A program made the position numbers and the translations under genes. Shown piece after piece: positions 44,132 through 52,559 of a stretch of 64,000 nucleotides of DNA. Every line of letters starts with the position of its first letter. Positions within the stretch are counted from its first letter, which is position 1. Below the pieces are notes generated by a model that made no database searches, was not told the DNA's origin, and saw only the letters and a list, made by a program, of their open reading frames with translations. This stretch comes from Lysinibacillus sphaericus OT4b.31. GTDB taxonomy: Bacteria > Bacillota > Bacilli > Bacillales_A > Planococcaceae. Where the stretch lies: positions 1,712,182 to 1,776,181 of the forward strand of contig NZ_KB933398.1 in assembly GCF_000392615.1 (NCBI RefSeq), read 5' to 3'.

Positions 44132-44551
44132 TTAGTTTTGACTATAGTATTTCATTAAAAAATCTGTTTCTAGTTGCATTTCTTTATTTAAAGTTCTTTC
44201 TACCTCCATTAACCAACCTTTATAGCGGCGCGAATAATCAACCTTGCGAAAAGTAAAGGGATATAAGTCTTCTAACATTTCATTTTTAATAATATCTAAC
44301 ACAAACTCAATCTCTAAATCCCCGGGTAAATCTAAGACAAATACTTTATAATGTGTTCCTCTTTCAGCATTGAAGCCTTCTCTAATAGAGTCTTTACGTA
44401 ACCCTCTTCCTTCAATTTTACGTCTCCATGCTCCAATTGCTTCTTTTAATCGATATGTTTCAATTTTTAATAAGCGTTCCAACGAATTAATTTTTTTTTC
44501 TAGTTCTACAATTTGTTCATTTTCTTCATGTTCATTTCGTATTTTAACCAC
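44132..44551 (-). CDS. Hypothetical protein, 139 residues
   Basis: A soluble charged protein with an N-terminal coiled coil (NEQIVELEKKINSLERLLKI, about 12-31) and a folded C-terminal part with FVLDLPGDLEIEFVLDII. The gene lies on the same strand as the recombinase at 44616 and 65 bases after it, so it may be an accessory product of that element. I do not recognise the family. Confidence 0.6.
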   Translation of the reverse strand: MVKIRNEHEENEQIVELEKKINSLERLLKIETYRLKEAIGAWRRKIEGRGLRKDSIREGFNAERGTHYKVFVLDLPGDLEIEFVLDIIKNEMLEDLYPFTFRKVDYSRRYKGWLMEVERTLNKEMQLETDFLMKYYSQN

Positions 44552-44615
44552 ATCCTTTGATATTTTAAAACATTATATCTGCAAAAAAATGATATTACTA
44601 GAGTAATTACAAATT

Positions 44616-45641
44616 TTATTCAGCTAAATAAATTCGAGTAACATCCTCACGGTTGTGACCAATTAATTTAGAGACTGCTAATCGTGCATCTCCTTCTGTA
44701 TAACCTTTTTCAATAAATAATTCATATTGTTCTTTTGCATAGGCATGTCTAAAACTATGCATTGTAATTTCAACACCCTTTGGCCGAGTGTTGAGTGGAT
44801 CTAATACTTTTTGGCGATTATTCCTAATAAAATCTTGCACACGTTGAATTACTTGATGCGCTTTCTGATCTCGCAAAACAAAAAGTTTCTCTCCGCGATT
44901 GACCTGTTGCATTGCATCTTGTAAAACGCTAAAGGATTGTGTTTGTAAGGGAATTTGTCGTATTAATCCACCTTTTCCTTTAACAGTTAGAAAGCCTTCA
45001 AGTAATGCTTTTTCAGCATCCACACGGCTTAGTCTAACCGCTTCATGTACACGTAAGCCCTGTTCACGACACAGCATAATAATAAGTGCTAGGGAAGAAG
45101 AATTAGATTGTTGTGCCAATGTTACTAAGGCTTGATATTCCAGTTCGGTAGGACGACGATCAACTCCGCCAAAGCGCCTTCTTTCTAAATGGAATTCATT
45201 ATAATTTTCGCTTAAAATTTGATTGCTACTTAGCTGATAACGAGGGTTAGGGATTTGATCATGAAAATATCTGATAGCAGCTAAATCATTTTTAATTGTA
45301 GAAGCGGATTTGCCCTCGCTTTGTCGTTCACTTACATAATCTACGAGATGCTTATTTTGAATGTTAGCAAGAGTTTTTAAATTATAGTTGTCCGCTACGA
45401 AGCGGAAAAATAAGTCCATATGATTGTAGTATTGAGGTAGTGTTTTATTCACACTAACACCTTTTGCATGTCTAGCAATTTTATTTAATTGCAACATCAA
45501 ATTTAAATAGGCTCCTTTATTGCACACATCTTCATTAGTAGATATGGCAATGCGAATCTCTCTTTCTGTTTTAATCCATCCTCGATTTCCGATAACAAAC
45601 ATTCCTTCCTTCATAGCTGTATAAAAAAGGGCAGACTCCAC
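44616..45641 (-). CDS. Tyrosine recombinase / phage integrase
   Basis: A 341-residue recombinase with all catalytic motifs: GLRVHEAVRL (first Arg), HSFRHAYAKE (His-X-X-Arg), LIGHNREDVTRIYL (His and the nucleophile Tyr). The N-terminal half contains a SAM-like core-binding domain (NHMDLFFRFVADNYNLKTLANI). The frame opens at GTG 45641; ATG 45611 or 45599 (MFVIGNRGW) are alternatives, and none has a good ribosome binding site. It is divergent from the second recombinase at 46734. It is probably active. Confidence 0.9.
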   Translation of the reverse strand: MESALFYTAMKEGMFVIGNRGWIKTEREIRIAISTNEDVCNKGAYLNLMLQLNKIARHAKGVSVNKTLPQYYNHMDLFFRFVADNYNLKTLANIQNKHLVDYVSERQSEGKSASTIKNDLAAIRYFHDQIPNPRYQLSSNQILSENYNEFHLERRRFGGVDRRPTELEYQALVTLAQQSNSSSLALIIMLCREQGLRVHEAVRLSRVDAEKALLEGFLTVKGKGGLIRQIPLQTQSFSVLQDAMQQVNRGEKLFVLRDQKAHQVIQRVQDFIRNNRQKVLDPLNTRPKGVEITMHSFRHAYAKEQYELFIEKGYTEGDARLAVSKLIGHNREDVTRIYLAE

Positions 45642-46733
45642 CCATATGTGAAATTAGCTTATCTTTATGAAATTTATATAGTGAGATATAGAAAAAGCCT
45701 GCAATAGCAAGCGTTCTTTTCTCATAATACATACTGTCTATATGGTCTTATACAATTTCATAACGATATTAAAAGTGTTAAGTAATACATTTGCACAACT
45801 TTAAGCAATCATGCTTAACGCTAATTTAGCGGGTGCAGCTCACTTATGCTTACTCTAAAGTAAGCTTCACTTTAAAAAAATGAGAAGTGAGGTCAATGTC
45901 CACAGACAAAATCCAATGACTAAATGTAACAAGTGACCTACTTTTAAAAGTAGTCGCTAATGCACTTGGCGATATTTCCTTCACTCTTGCCCATAGAGTG
46001 TTAGCTTCTTATATTTTTAGGTGTACTATCACCATATAAAATTTATCCCCAAGCTAATTTTGAGATAAGGTTTTTAGAATAACTGGTATCGAGCAACAGC
46101 TTTGTGATCCAGACCAAATCAGAATTAGGCAACAGCACAATCTGATATAGGATTTCTTCCTCTATATAAAACGCTGTGTTGGTTCAGATAGAGCAAAAAT
46201 CAGCGTTCTTTTTTGCTCTATATTACAAAGATTGATGGGATTAAAATACAAACTAAAAAAATAGGATTGTTCTGTATATGGAAATCAGCTCAAAAGTGAG
46301 CATGAGGAGATTTTTGAGGGACATTCAATAAAAATTGAGTTTTTGTTAGTTTTAAAAATAAAAAGATAAAAATTCAAGTGATTTTTGAGTCCAAGAGACC
46401 GTATAAATTGTTGAGATATATAAATAAATGAAAAAGAAGTATTTTTTAATATGATAACAGTTGGTTGATATTATTCGAATAGATGTACGATAATATTTGG
46501 TGGAAAAATTCTGATTTGATTGTTTATTAGAGTGGAGCCGCAAAAATAACCGATAAAATTGAATTTTTATTGTCATCTAATTTTTTGAAATACCAAACCC
46601 AAGAAATTTGAAACTCTTATAATATACTGAGTGGGCCTTTAGCAATAGTTTAAAATTATGAAAATATTGCTTTTCATAACTTGATGATGATACATTTAAA
46701 ATATCTAAAAAATCTAAGGGGTGTTATGAAATA
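45642..46733. other. Noncoding gap between two divergent recombinase genes
   Basis: About 1.1 kb without a supported gene. The central 45801-46220 is a hairpin-rich block listed separately. The rest, 46230-46730, is very AT-rich and featureless to me apart from short frames with no ribosome binding site. Confidence 0.6.
45801..46220 (+). ncRNA. Candidate structured noncoding RNA
   Basis: At least nine stems in about 420 bases: TTAAGCA/TGCTTAA (45801-45818), CTCACTT (45839) with AAGTGAG (45885) enclosing GCTTAC/GTAAGC, GGTCA/TGACC (45891-45938), CTACTTTTAAAAGTAG, CACTC/GAGTG (45982-46000), GGTG/CACC (46020-46033), ATCAGA/TCTGAT (46118-46146), TATAG/CTATA, and AACGCTG/CAGCGTT (46170-46207) then T6. 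The last stem with its T-run fits a terminator, giving plus-strand polarity. No open frame fits. Class unknown. Confidence 0.5.
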
Positions 46734-47603
46734 TTGGACGAAATAGTGAATATTGATGTTGTGTTTGCAGATAAACCAGTGGAAGATACGATTAAAGCTC
46801 AGGTTAATAAAAGGCTTAAAGTATATGCTGGTGATTTTAAACGTTTTGAAGAACATTGTTTTAATAATGGTCATTTCATAACTTTTGAATCACTTGAAGT
46901 ATATTTATATAAAACAATCCAGAGTGGACTGAAGTTGACTACATTTAATAGAAGAAGCGCGGCAATCAAATATCATTTAGAAAATTCATTTGGTCTGTTG
47001 CAAACAGAAGAGCAGCGAAAACGTATCAAACAGTTAAGAAGTATTTATAATAATCATGAACGTAGTGAACAAAAAAGAATACGAGGGCAATCAGCTCTAC
47101 CAAAAGAAGAAGTAATAAAGCAAATCAATCAACTTGATACAAGAGCCAAAGCAATTTCTTTATTGAATTTAATTACAGCTTGTAGACCGAGTGAAATGAT
47201 TAGACTAAAGGTGAAAAACATTGATTTAATTGGACGATCTGTGAACGTATATATGCAGAAGCAAAGTGAAGGGCAAGTAAAGCGACTGACATTAGAGTGT
47301 GTTAATACGGTAGGAGCGTACATAAAAAAATATGGTTTAACAGGGGAAGATTATTTTGTAGGGAAAGTAGATAAGCATGGTAATTACTATAGCTCATGTA
47401 TTAGTGATACTGCGTATCGTAAAACAATTCACAAGTGGCTTGGTTTTGCGCCGTACACACTAAGAAAAACCCAAGTAACAGCTATGCATGAAGCTGGTGC
47501 TGATGTTGCTACAATTGCCAAACAAAGTGGACATAAGAGTTTGGAGACAATCACGAAACATTATTTAGATGTTAATGGTATGACAGTAGATGAGTACTTA
47601 TAA
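46734..47603 (+). CDS. Tyrosine recombinase, variant active site
   Basis: A 289-residue XerC/D-like recombinase. The SAM-like core-binding domain is at about 20-105 and the catalytic domain at about 120-289: TACRPSEMIRLKV (Arg), APYTLRKTQVT (Tyr in place of the usual His before LR), QSGHKSLETITKHYL (His and Tyr). The TTG start at 46734 is ten bases after AAGGGGTG. The nuclease-like gene follows 13 bases later, so the recombinase is first in an operon with sce7726- and sce7725-like genes rather than a lone integrase. Confidence 0.88.
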   Translation: MDEIVNIDVVFADKPVEDTIKAQVNKRLKVYAGDFKRFEEHCFNNGHFITFESLEVYLYKTIQSGLKLTTFNRRSAAIKYHLENSFGLLQTEEQRKRIKQLRSIYNNHERSEQKRIRGQSALPKEEVIKQINQLDTRAKAISLLNLITACRPSEMIRLKVKNIDLIGRSVNVYMQKQSEGQVKRLTLECVNTVGAYIKKYGLTGEDYFVGKVDKHGNYYSSCISDTAYRKTIHKWLGFAPYTLRKTQVTAMHEAGADVATIAKQSGHKSLETITKHYLDVNGMTVDEYL

Positions 47604-47616
47604 AAGAGGTGCAAGG

Positions 47617-48423
47617 ATGGAAAATACCAATGACATACAAAAGTCATTAGCTAATAAATATTTTTCTAGAAAAACAATAGATGAGATAATTTCTTCAAAA
47701 GCAACAGTAAAGAACGATTGGGAAGATCTTTATATTTATCTAAATAAAAACTATAGAAATGAATATTATTATAAAAATACCTTATTTAATAAATTTGTTA
47801 TAGGAAAATATAGTCCTAGAACATCTTATGCAACTGGGGAGGTAATAATAAATAGGTCACGAGCAGATTTTTTACTTGTTAATAATAATGATGCTTTTAT
47901 TTTTGAAATAAAAACGGAATTAGATACTCTAGACAAATTAATTTATCAAGTAGAAGATTATTATAAAGTTTGTTCAACAGTATATATTTTAGTTTCTGAA
48001 GATAAATACTATCCTGCATATAAGTTGCTTAAGGATTATAAGGTAGGTATTTGCGTATTAACCAAGACGAATACGATAAGTATTCGCAAATTACCAGAAG
48101 AAGATAATTCACGATTAAGTCACGAAGCTTTATTTAAATTGTTGAGAAAAGATGAATATGAGTATTTAATCGAACAAGAATTTAAGAAAATTCCTAATCT
48201 AAAGGAAGTTCATAAATTCAAAGAGTATATGAAAAAATTTAAGTTATTAGATATAAAAAAATGTCAAATTATAGTTTTTAAACAATTAAATAGAAGGAAA
48301 AAGGGGGTGGATGTAGAATATATAAAAAGAGTGCCGTTTGAGTTAAGGTGGTTGGTTTATCAAGCGAATTTAAATAGAAAGAATTATGAACGGCTCTTGG
48401 AAAATATTCTAGGAGGGAAATAG
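47617..48423 (+). CDS. sce7726 family protein (PD-(D/E)XK nuclease-like)
   Basis: A 268-residue protein. The stretch RADFLLVNNNDAFIFEIKTELDTLDKL has the D-(X)n-E-X-K arrangement of restriction-endonuclease-like folds, followed by QVEDYYKVCSTVYILVS. This matches the sce7726 family. ATG 47617 follows AGAGGTG at five bases; the frame's opening at 47590 overlaps the recombinase. Its stop overlaps the ribosome binding region of the sce7725-like gene. The two families are regularly neighbours; a role in defence or element maintenance is suspected but not shown. Confidence 0.8.
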   Translation: MENTNDIQKSLANKYFSRKTIDEIISSKATVKNDWEDLYIYLNKNYRNEYYYKNTLFNKFVIGKYSPRTSYATGEVIINRSRADFLLVNNNDAFIFEIKTELDTLDKLIYQVEDYYKVCSTVYILVSEDKYYPAYKLLKDYKVGICVLTKTNTISIRKLPEEDNSRLSHEALFKLLRKDEYEYLIEQEFKKIPNLKEVHKFKEYMKKFKLLDIKKCQIIVFKQLNRRKKGVDVEYIKRVPFELRWLVYQANLNRKNYERLLENILGGK

Positions 48424-48424
48424 T

Positions 48425-49369
48425 GTGTACTTTCCATTTTTACGCGGTAAGCAGAACGAATTGATTGCAATTCGTGATTTAGTTCAACAAGGAGTTATAT
48501 CTGAAGAAATTGTACCTGTAGTCGAACCTATCAAATACTCATCTACATTAATTAGTACAATTGAAAAGTTTATTGAATTTCAAAGAGAATTAGTAGTAAT
48601 AGTCAATCCTATTGTAGGTGCTTTCATTGATGATTTAAATGAAGATGAGGAGTATGTTATTAGGATAAGGGAGTTGCTACGTAGTCCTTCAATTACAATA
48701 GGTTACTATTTATATGGAAACTCAGTTGAAGATTTAGAAGCGATTACAGAAGCATTTGGAATTAGTTTAGAGCAAGTAGCGATTATTCATAGAGATATAT
48801 CTAATTTAAGTGTTTATGATACGCTATATAATGAAGTAATACCAAGATATAATTTTATTCCAAGTTCTACTGAGTTTAGAGTTCGTTTCGCTAATCAAAA
48901 TGCAGTACTATTAACGGATCCATTTGTTAAGAGAGATCGAAATGTAGATTATGCAGATATAGATGAGCCTTTTTCATCTGAACATCTCTTTTATCAGCAA
49001 CAAGGGTTTATAGGTTTTTCTGATTATTCAGTAGTTGGATCGGACTATATAGATGGCGGATTTGGAGCTTTGGCAGTAGCTATTCATATTGTCTATTTAG
49101 ATAACCAAAACAATTTAAGGATACGACATTTTATTTCTGATTCTAATGAAGATAGAACAGACCCAAGAGGTAAGTTCTCAGAAGCATTAGTAAAAGTAGT
49201 TACGTGGTATAACGATAAAGACGATCAGCGATTAAATACATCTGGTTTAGCAACGTTATTAAACTATGATGAAACAGGTACATCTACTAGTCTTGGAGTA
49301 GTTAAACGTTTAAGTATCATGCATCATCTAGAAATTATTAATGGTATTTTGGTACCTATCCCTCGTTAA
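48425..49369 (+). CDS. sce7725 family (T4 beta-protein-like) protein
   Basis: A 314-residue protein starting MYFPFLRGKQNELIAIRDL, the signature N-terminus of sce7725/beta-family proteins. The C-terminal half contains GFIGFSDYSVVGSDYIDGG and ISDSNEDRTDPRGKFSEAL. GTG 48425 follows AGGAGGG. It starts one base after the sce7726-like gene's stop, showing tight coupling. The molecular role of the family is unknown to me. Confidence 0.82.
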   Translation: MYFPFLRGKQNELIAIRDLVQQGVISEEIVPVVEPIKYSSTLISTIEKFIEFQRELVVIVNPIVGAFIDDLNEDEEYVIRIRELLRSPSITIGYYLYGNSVEDLEAITEAFGISLEQVAIIHRDISNLSVYDTLYNEVIPRYNFIPSSTEFRVRFANQNAVLLTDPFVKRDRNVDYADIDEPFSSEHLFYQQQGFIGFSDYSVVGSDYIDGGFGALAVAIHIVYLDNQNNLRIRHFISDSNEDRTDPRGKFSEALVKVVTWYNDKDDQRLNTSGLATLLNYDETGTSTSLGVVKRLSIMHHLEIINGILVPIPR

Positions 49370-49536
49370 TTAAAGTAATATTTACATATATTTTTCTCCA
49401 TTAAAGAAGGTTATGTAAAAATGAAAAATGAGGTAGAGATTGGTTTTGTATGGAACAAAAGATAATATACAGATTTAAGTAGAATAAAAATTATAAGAAA
49501 TTATAGTATTACTATCGAAATATGGAAGAAGGACTA

Positions 49537-50370
49537 ATGATGCTTAATAATACAGAGATTATAGTTGAAACATGGGAAGATGTACAAAAGTTGCTTTTTA
49601 ATTTTGAACCAGAGAATGAACTTTATCGATTTAGATCATCATATGCCTATCGAGGAGTAGACAGTGCTGAATACAAACTAGAAACAAGCTTAATGAGGCT
49701 GAATAATACCACTGCAGAAAAGCATCTGTTAAGAAACTTTAAAAAATATGCAAAATCAATTTTAAAAGATGATCAAAATATATGGGAGTTATTAGCTGTT
49801 GCACAACATTATGGATTACCCACACGCTTGTTAGATTGGTCATTTTCACCATATGTTGCTTTGCACTTTGCTACATCAAATACTGATAAATTTAAAGAAA
49901 ATGGAGCTATCTGGTGTCTGAATATTCCTAAAGTTCATGAACTTTTACCTAAACCATACAACGAAAAATTAAAATCAGAAGAATCTTACGTATTTACAGT
50001 AGATATGTTGAACGATATTACTCAAGCAAATACCTTATTGGAGTTTGATAATTCAAAGGAAGGAGAGGACTTTGTAATATGTTTGGAACCACCTTCAATT
50101 GATGAAAGAATTATTAATCAGTATGCAATGTTTACAGTAATATCAAATTCAAACAAAAAATTAGATGATCTATTAAAAAATCATACAGATATATACCAAA
50201 AGATAATTATTCCTGCCCATTTAAAACTTGAGATACGTGATAAACTGGATCAAGCTAACATAAATGAGAGAATGATATACCCCGGTTTACAAGGTATAAG
50301 TACATGGCTAAAAAGATACTATGAAAATTTGGATAATAAAATTGTAGCAAAACCTGAGGTTCGGGTGTAG
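49537..50370 (+). CDS. FRG domain-containing protein
   Basis: A 277-residue protein with an FRG domain: YAYRGVDSAEYKLETSLMR at the start, then AQHYGLPTRLLDWSFSPYVALHFA and ENGAIWCLN. FRG domains occur in many predicted toxins and anti-phage effectors. ATG 49537 (or 49540) follows AGAAGGA; ATG 49522 lies before that site. It is 168 bases after the sce7725-like gene, on the same strand, so it may be a separate unit of the same cargo. Confidence 0.85.
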   Translation: MMLNNTEIIVETWEDVQKLLFNFEPENELYRFRSSYAYRGVDSAEYKLETSLMRLNNTTAEKHLLRNFKKYAKSILKDDQNIWELLAVAQHYGLPTRLLDWSFSPYVALHFATSNTDKFKENGAIWCLNIPKVHELLPKPYNEKLKSEESYVFTVDMLNDITQANTLLEFDNSKEGEDFVICLEPPSIDERIINQYAMFTVISNSNKKLDDLLKNHTDIYQKIIIPAHLKLEIRDKLDQANINERMIYPGLQGISTWLKRYYENLDNKIVAKPEVRV

Positions 50371-50604
50371 TAGAGATTTATAGGTGAACCCACAACTACT
50401 TAATTTGTTTGTCCCTTATGCGCACTCACCATATTAATGAAGCAATACCGCGGCATAACTCGCAAATAAATATATTATAGGTCTTACTGTTTTTACTTAA
50501 TGTCAAAGCTAAGAAACAGCAAACTTAATATTGATTGAAACGTAAAAAGCAGAGACTTTAGAATTTTTATAATGCATTTCTAATATACCATCTGCTTTTG
50601 TTTT

Positions 50605-50700
50605 TTAAAGTTGAAGTGAGCAAAAATAATAGATGGTACCTCCTTTATTGTCTTTTTGAATAAGCTGTTGAAGCATATTTTTAGCTCGTTTACCAATAGA
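50605..50700 (-). pseudogene. LacI-family regulator, C-terminal remnant
   Basis: The minus strand from 50700 reads SIGKRAKNMLQQLIQ, then KDNKGGTIYYFCSLQL and stop. The IGKRA...MLQQLI pattern is the last helix of LacI/GalR proteins. The N-terminal nine-tenths is missing. Confidence 0.5.
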
Positions 50701-50846
50701 CTAATTGAGGATTTAAAATTAATTATTAGTTTAAATAAAGCGGAATTATATATCAAGAATACATCCAATTGTTCTTATATCTCCGTAAGCAAAAATTTAT
50801 ATTTTTTCTCATTTTGGGTCAAATTGTGGGTCAGGATTTAAAACAG

Positions 50847-50890
50847 GTGCTGAAAAACCATTGAAAACACTGGTAATTCAGCACTTTTTA
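50847..50890 (+). terminator. Terminator-like hairpin 1
   Basis: GTGCTGAA (50847-50854) pairs with TTCAGCAC (50877-50884), followed by TTTTTAT. Confidence 0.75.
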
Positions 50891-50960
50891 TATTTTCCGT
50901 TTCAAGACCCGACGTCTCCATACATTGGAAACAAAATAGTTTCAAAAAGTTGTGACGTAA

Positions 50961-51003
50961 AGCATAAAATTTCCGTTTGGAAGCTTTATGCTTTATTTTA
51001 TTT
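50961..51003 (+). terminator. Terminator-like hairpin 2
   Basis: AGCATAAA (50961-50968) pairs with TTTATGCT (50985-50992), followed by TTATTTTATTTT. Confidence 0.7.
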
Positions 51004-51039
51004 TAGGAAACTTTATGCTTGATTTTAAAAAGAGAAAAT

Positions 51040-51080
51040 ACTTTTCCCCTTTGGATCTGGTGATCTAAAGGGGTATTTTT
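51040..51080 (+). terminator. Terminator-like hairpin 3
   Basis: CCCCTTTGGATC (51046-51057) pairs with GATCTAAAGGGG (51062-51073) with one mismatch, followed by TATTTTTAT. Confidence 0.75.
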
Positions 51081-51262
51081 ATAGTGGGTAGAACCTCTGA
51101 ACAATAAAAGTATTGGTTATTGTTAATAATCGAGTTATTCCATAATCGGGCCATTATCTGGAATAAGGTAAATTGAACTAACAGCATTAATAAAAAAAAC
51201 AAAATCAGCTTAAATCAACAATATTCTCTGTTAATATATAACAAAAGGGAGGGACTACCAAG

Positions 51263-51793
51263 GTGACTAGAAATGAAAAAGAAATTTTATTACTGAATAG
51301 TGACAAAAACTTTAATTCATTACTTGAAATAATTGAATCAGTACCTAGTAGAAAAAGGGGTATTTCCATTGAAACTCAAGAAAGGGATAAGAGTTTTCGC
51401 GATGTATTAATGCACCTGTATGAATGGCATGCAATGCTGGAGAGATGGTATAGAGAAGGAATGAATGGAGATATCCCATTTATACCAGCACCTGGTTATA
51501 AATGGCTTACTATAGGGCTACTCAATATGCGAATTTGGGAAAACTATCAAGATGTAACATTAAATCAAGCTATAAAAAAATTGAAGCTAAGTCATGAACG
51601 AGTGATGGAATTAATTAAATCACATACCAATGAACAAATCATGACAAAAAAACATTATAAATGGACAAAAACAAGTAATTTATATAGCTATTTTGCAGCA
51701 AACACTTCCAACCATTACATTTGGGCTATAAAAAAATGTGAAGTTATTGCAAAGTCTATAAAAGAAGTGGAAGAGGAACAGTTTGTAAAATAA
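51263..51793 (+). CDS. ClbS/DfsB family four-helix-bundle protein
   Basis: A 176-residue helical protein. The family pattern RDVLMHLYEWHAMLERWYREG (two His on one helix face) and the C-terminal TSNLYSYFAANTSNHYIWAIKKC are clear. ClbS protects its host against colibactin in E. coli, and DfsB relatives are widespread DinB-like proteins. It starts at GTG 51263 with GGGAGGG upstream. It is monocistronic. The substrate here is unknown. Confidence 0.85.
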   Translation: MTRNEKEILLLNSDKNFNSLLEIIESVPSRKRGISIETQERDKSFRDVLMHLYEWHAMLERWYREGMNGDIPFIPAPGYKWLTIGLLNMRIWENYQDVTLNQAIKKLKLSHERVMELIKSHTNEQIMTKKHYKWTKTSNLYSYFAANTSNHYIWAIKKCEVIAKSIKEVEEEQFVK

Positions 51794-51872
51794 TGTACTC
51801 AAACTAACAGTGCTTTTCTTCAATTACAATCTTCCACAAACGGGCGCATTTCTTTAGTAAGGAGGAATGTAG

Positions 51873-52559
51873 TTGAACATTTTGATTTGTGATGATGATA
51901 AAGAAATTGTAAGGGCGATTAGCATTTATTTAGAAAATGAGGGATATCAAGTATTCAAAGCTTACAATGGTATGGAAGCAATCGATCTTATTCGAGATCA
52001 CGTGATTCACCTCATTATTATGGATATTATGATGCCAAAAATGGATGGAATTACGGCGACGATGAAGATTCGGCAAGATCATATGATTCCGCTAATTATG
52101 CTTTCTGCTAAGTCGGAGGATTATGACAAAATACTCGGATTAAATATCGGCGCAGATGATTATATGGCCAAGCCGTTTAATCCATTAGAACTTGTGGCCC
52201 GAGTGAAATCGCAGCTAAGAAGGTATACGACATTTGGGAGTCTTGAGGTGAGTAACAATGTATTGCAAACGGGCGGGCTCATGATTGATGATGAAAAGAA
52301 AGTCATTACCATTGATAAACAAGAGGTTCATTTGACACCAGTGCAGTATAAAATTTTAAAGCTTCTCACAGCAAATGCTGGGAGAGTATTCACAATTGAA
52401 GAGATTTATGAAAAGGTCTGGAATGAAAAGGCCATTAATCCAGAAAATACGGTTTCGGTTCATGTTCGAAAGATTCGAGAAAAAATTGAAATTAATCCGA
52501 AAGAGCCGAAATATTTAAAAGTTGTATGGGGAGTTGGGTATAAAGTTGAGAAATATTAG
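51873..52559 (+). CDS. OmpR-family response regulator (VanR-like)
   Basis: A 228-residue regulator. The receiver domain has DDD near the start, the phosphoacceptor Asp in IIMDIMMPK (about residue 51), the Ser of MLSAKS and the Lys of YMAKPF; the winged helix occupies about 125-228 and ends KVVWGVGYKVEKY. It starts at TTG 51873 with AAGGAGG eight bases upstream (MNILICDDD). It overlaps the kinase gene. The pair resembles cell-envelope-sensing systems; no resistance gene is adjacent. Confidence 0.9.
   Translation: MNILICDDDKEIVRAISIYLENEGYQVFKAYNGMEAIDLIRDHVIHLIIMDIMMPKMDGITATMKIRQDHMIPLIMLSAKSEDYDKILGLNIGADDYMAKPFNPLELVARVKSQLRRYTTFGSLEVSNNVLQTGGLMIDDEKKVITIDKQEVHLTPVQYKILKLLTANAGRVFTIEEIYEKVWNEKAINPENTVSVHVRKIREKIEINPKEPKYLKVVWGVGYKVEKY

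Larger units (their letters stand above)
50371..51262. other. Intergenic region with a LacI remnant and several terminator-like hairpins
   Basis: About 890 bases. A LacI-type C-terminal fragment lies on the minus strand at 50605-50700 and three terminator-like hairpins at 50847-51080. AAAAGCAGA and TCTGCTTTT near 50548-50600 form another. Nothing else is supported; it appears to be the scarred right edge of the foreign block. Confidence 0.55.

Noticed and set aside
46734-50370. Reading this block as a complete prophage
   Set aside because: Two recombinases are present, but there are no replication, packaging, capsid or tail genes. A small integrative or defence cassette fits better.
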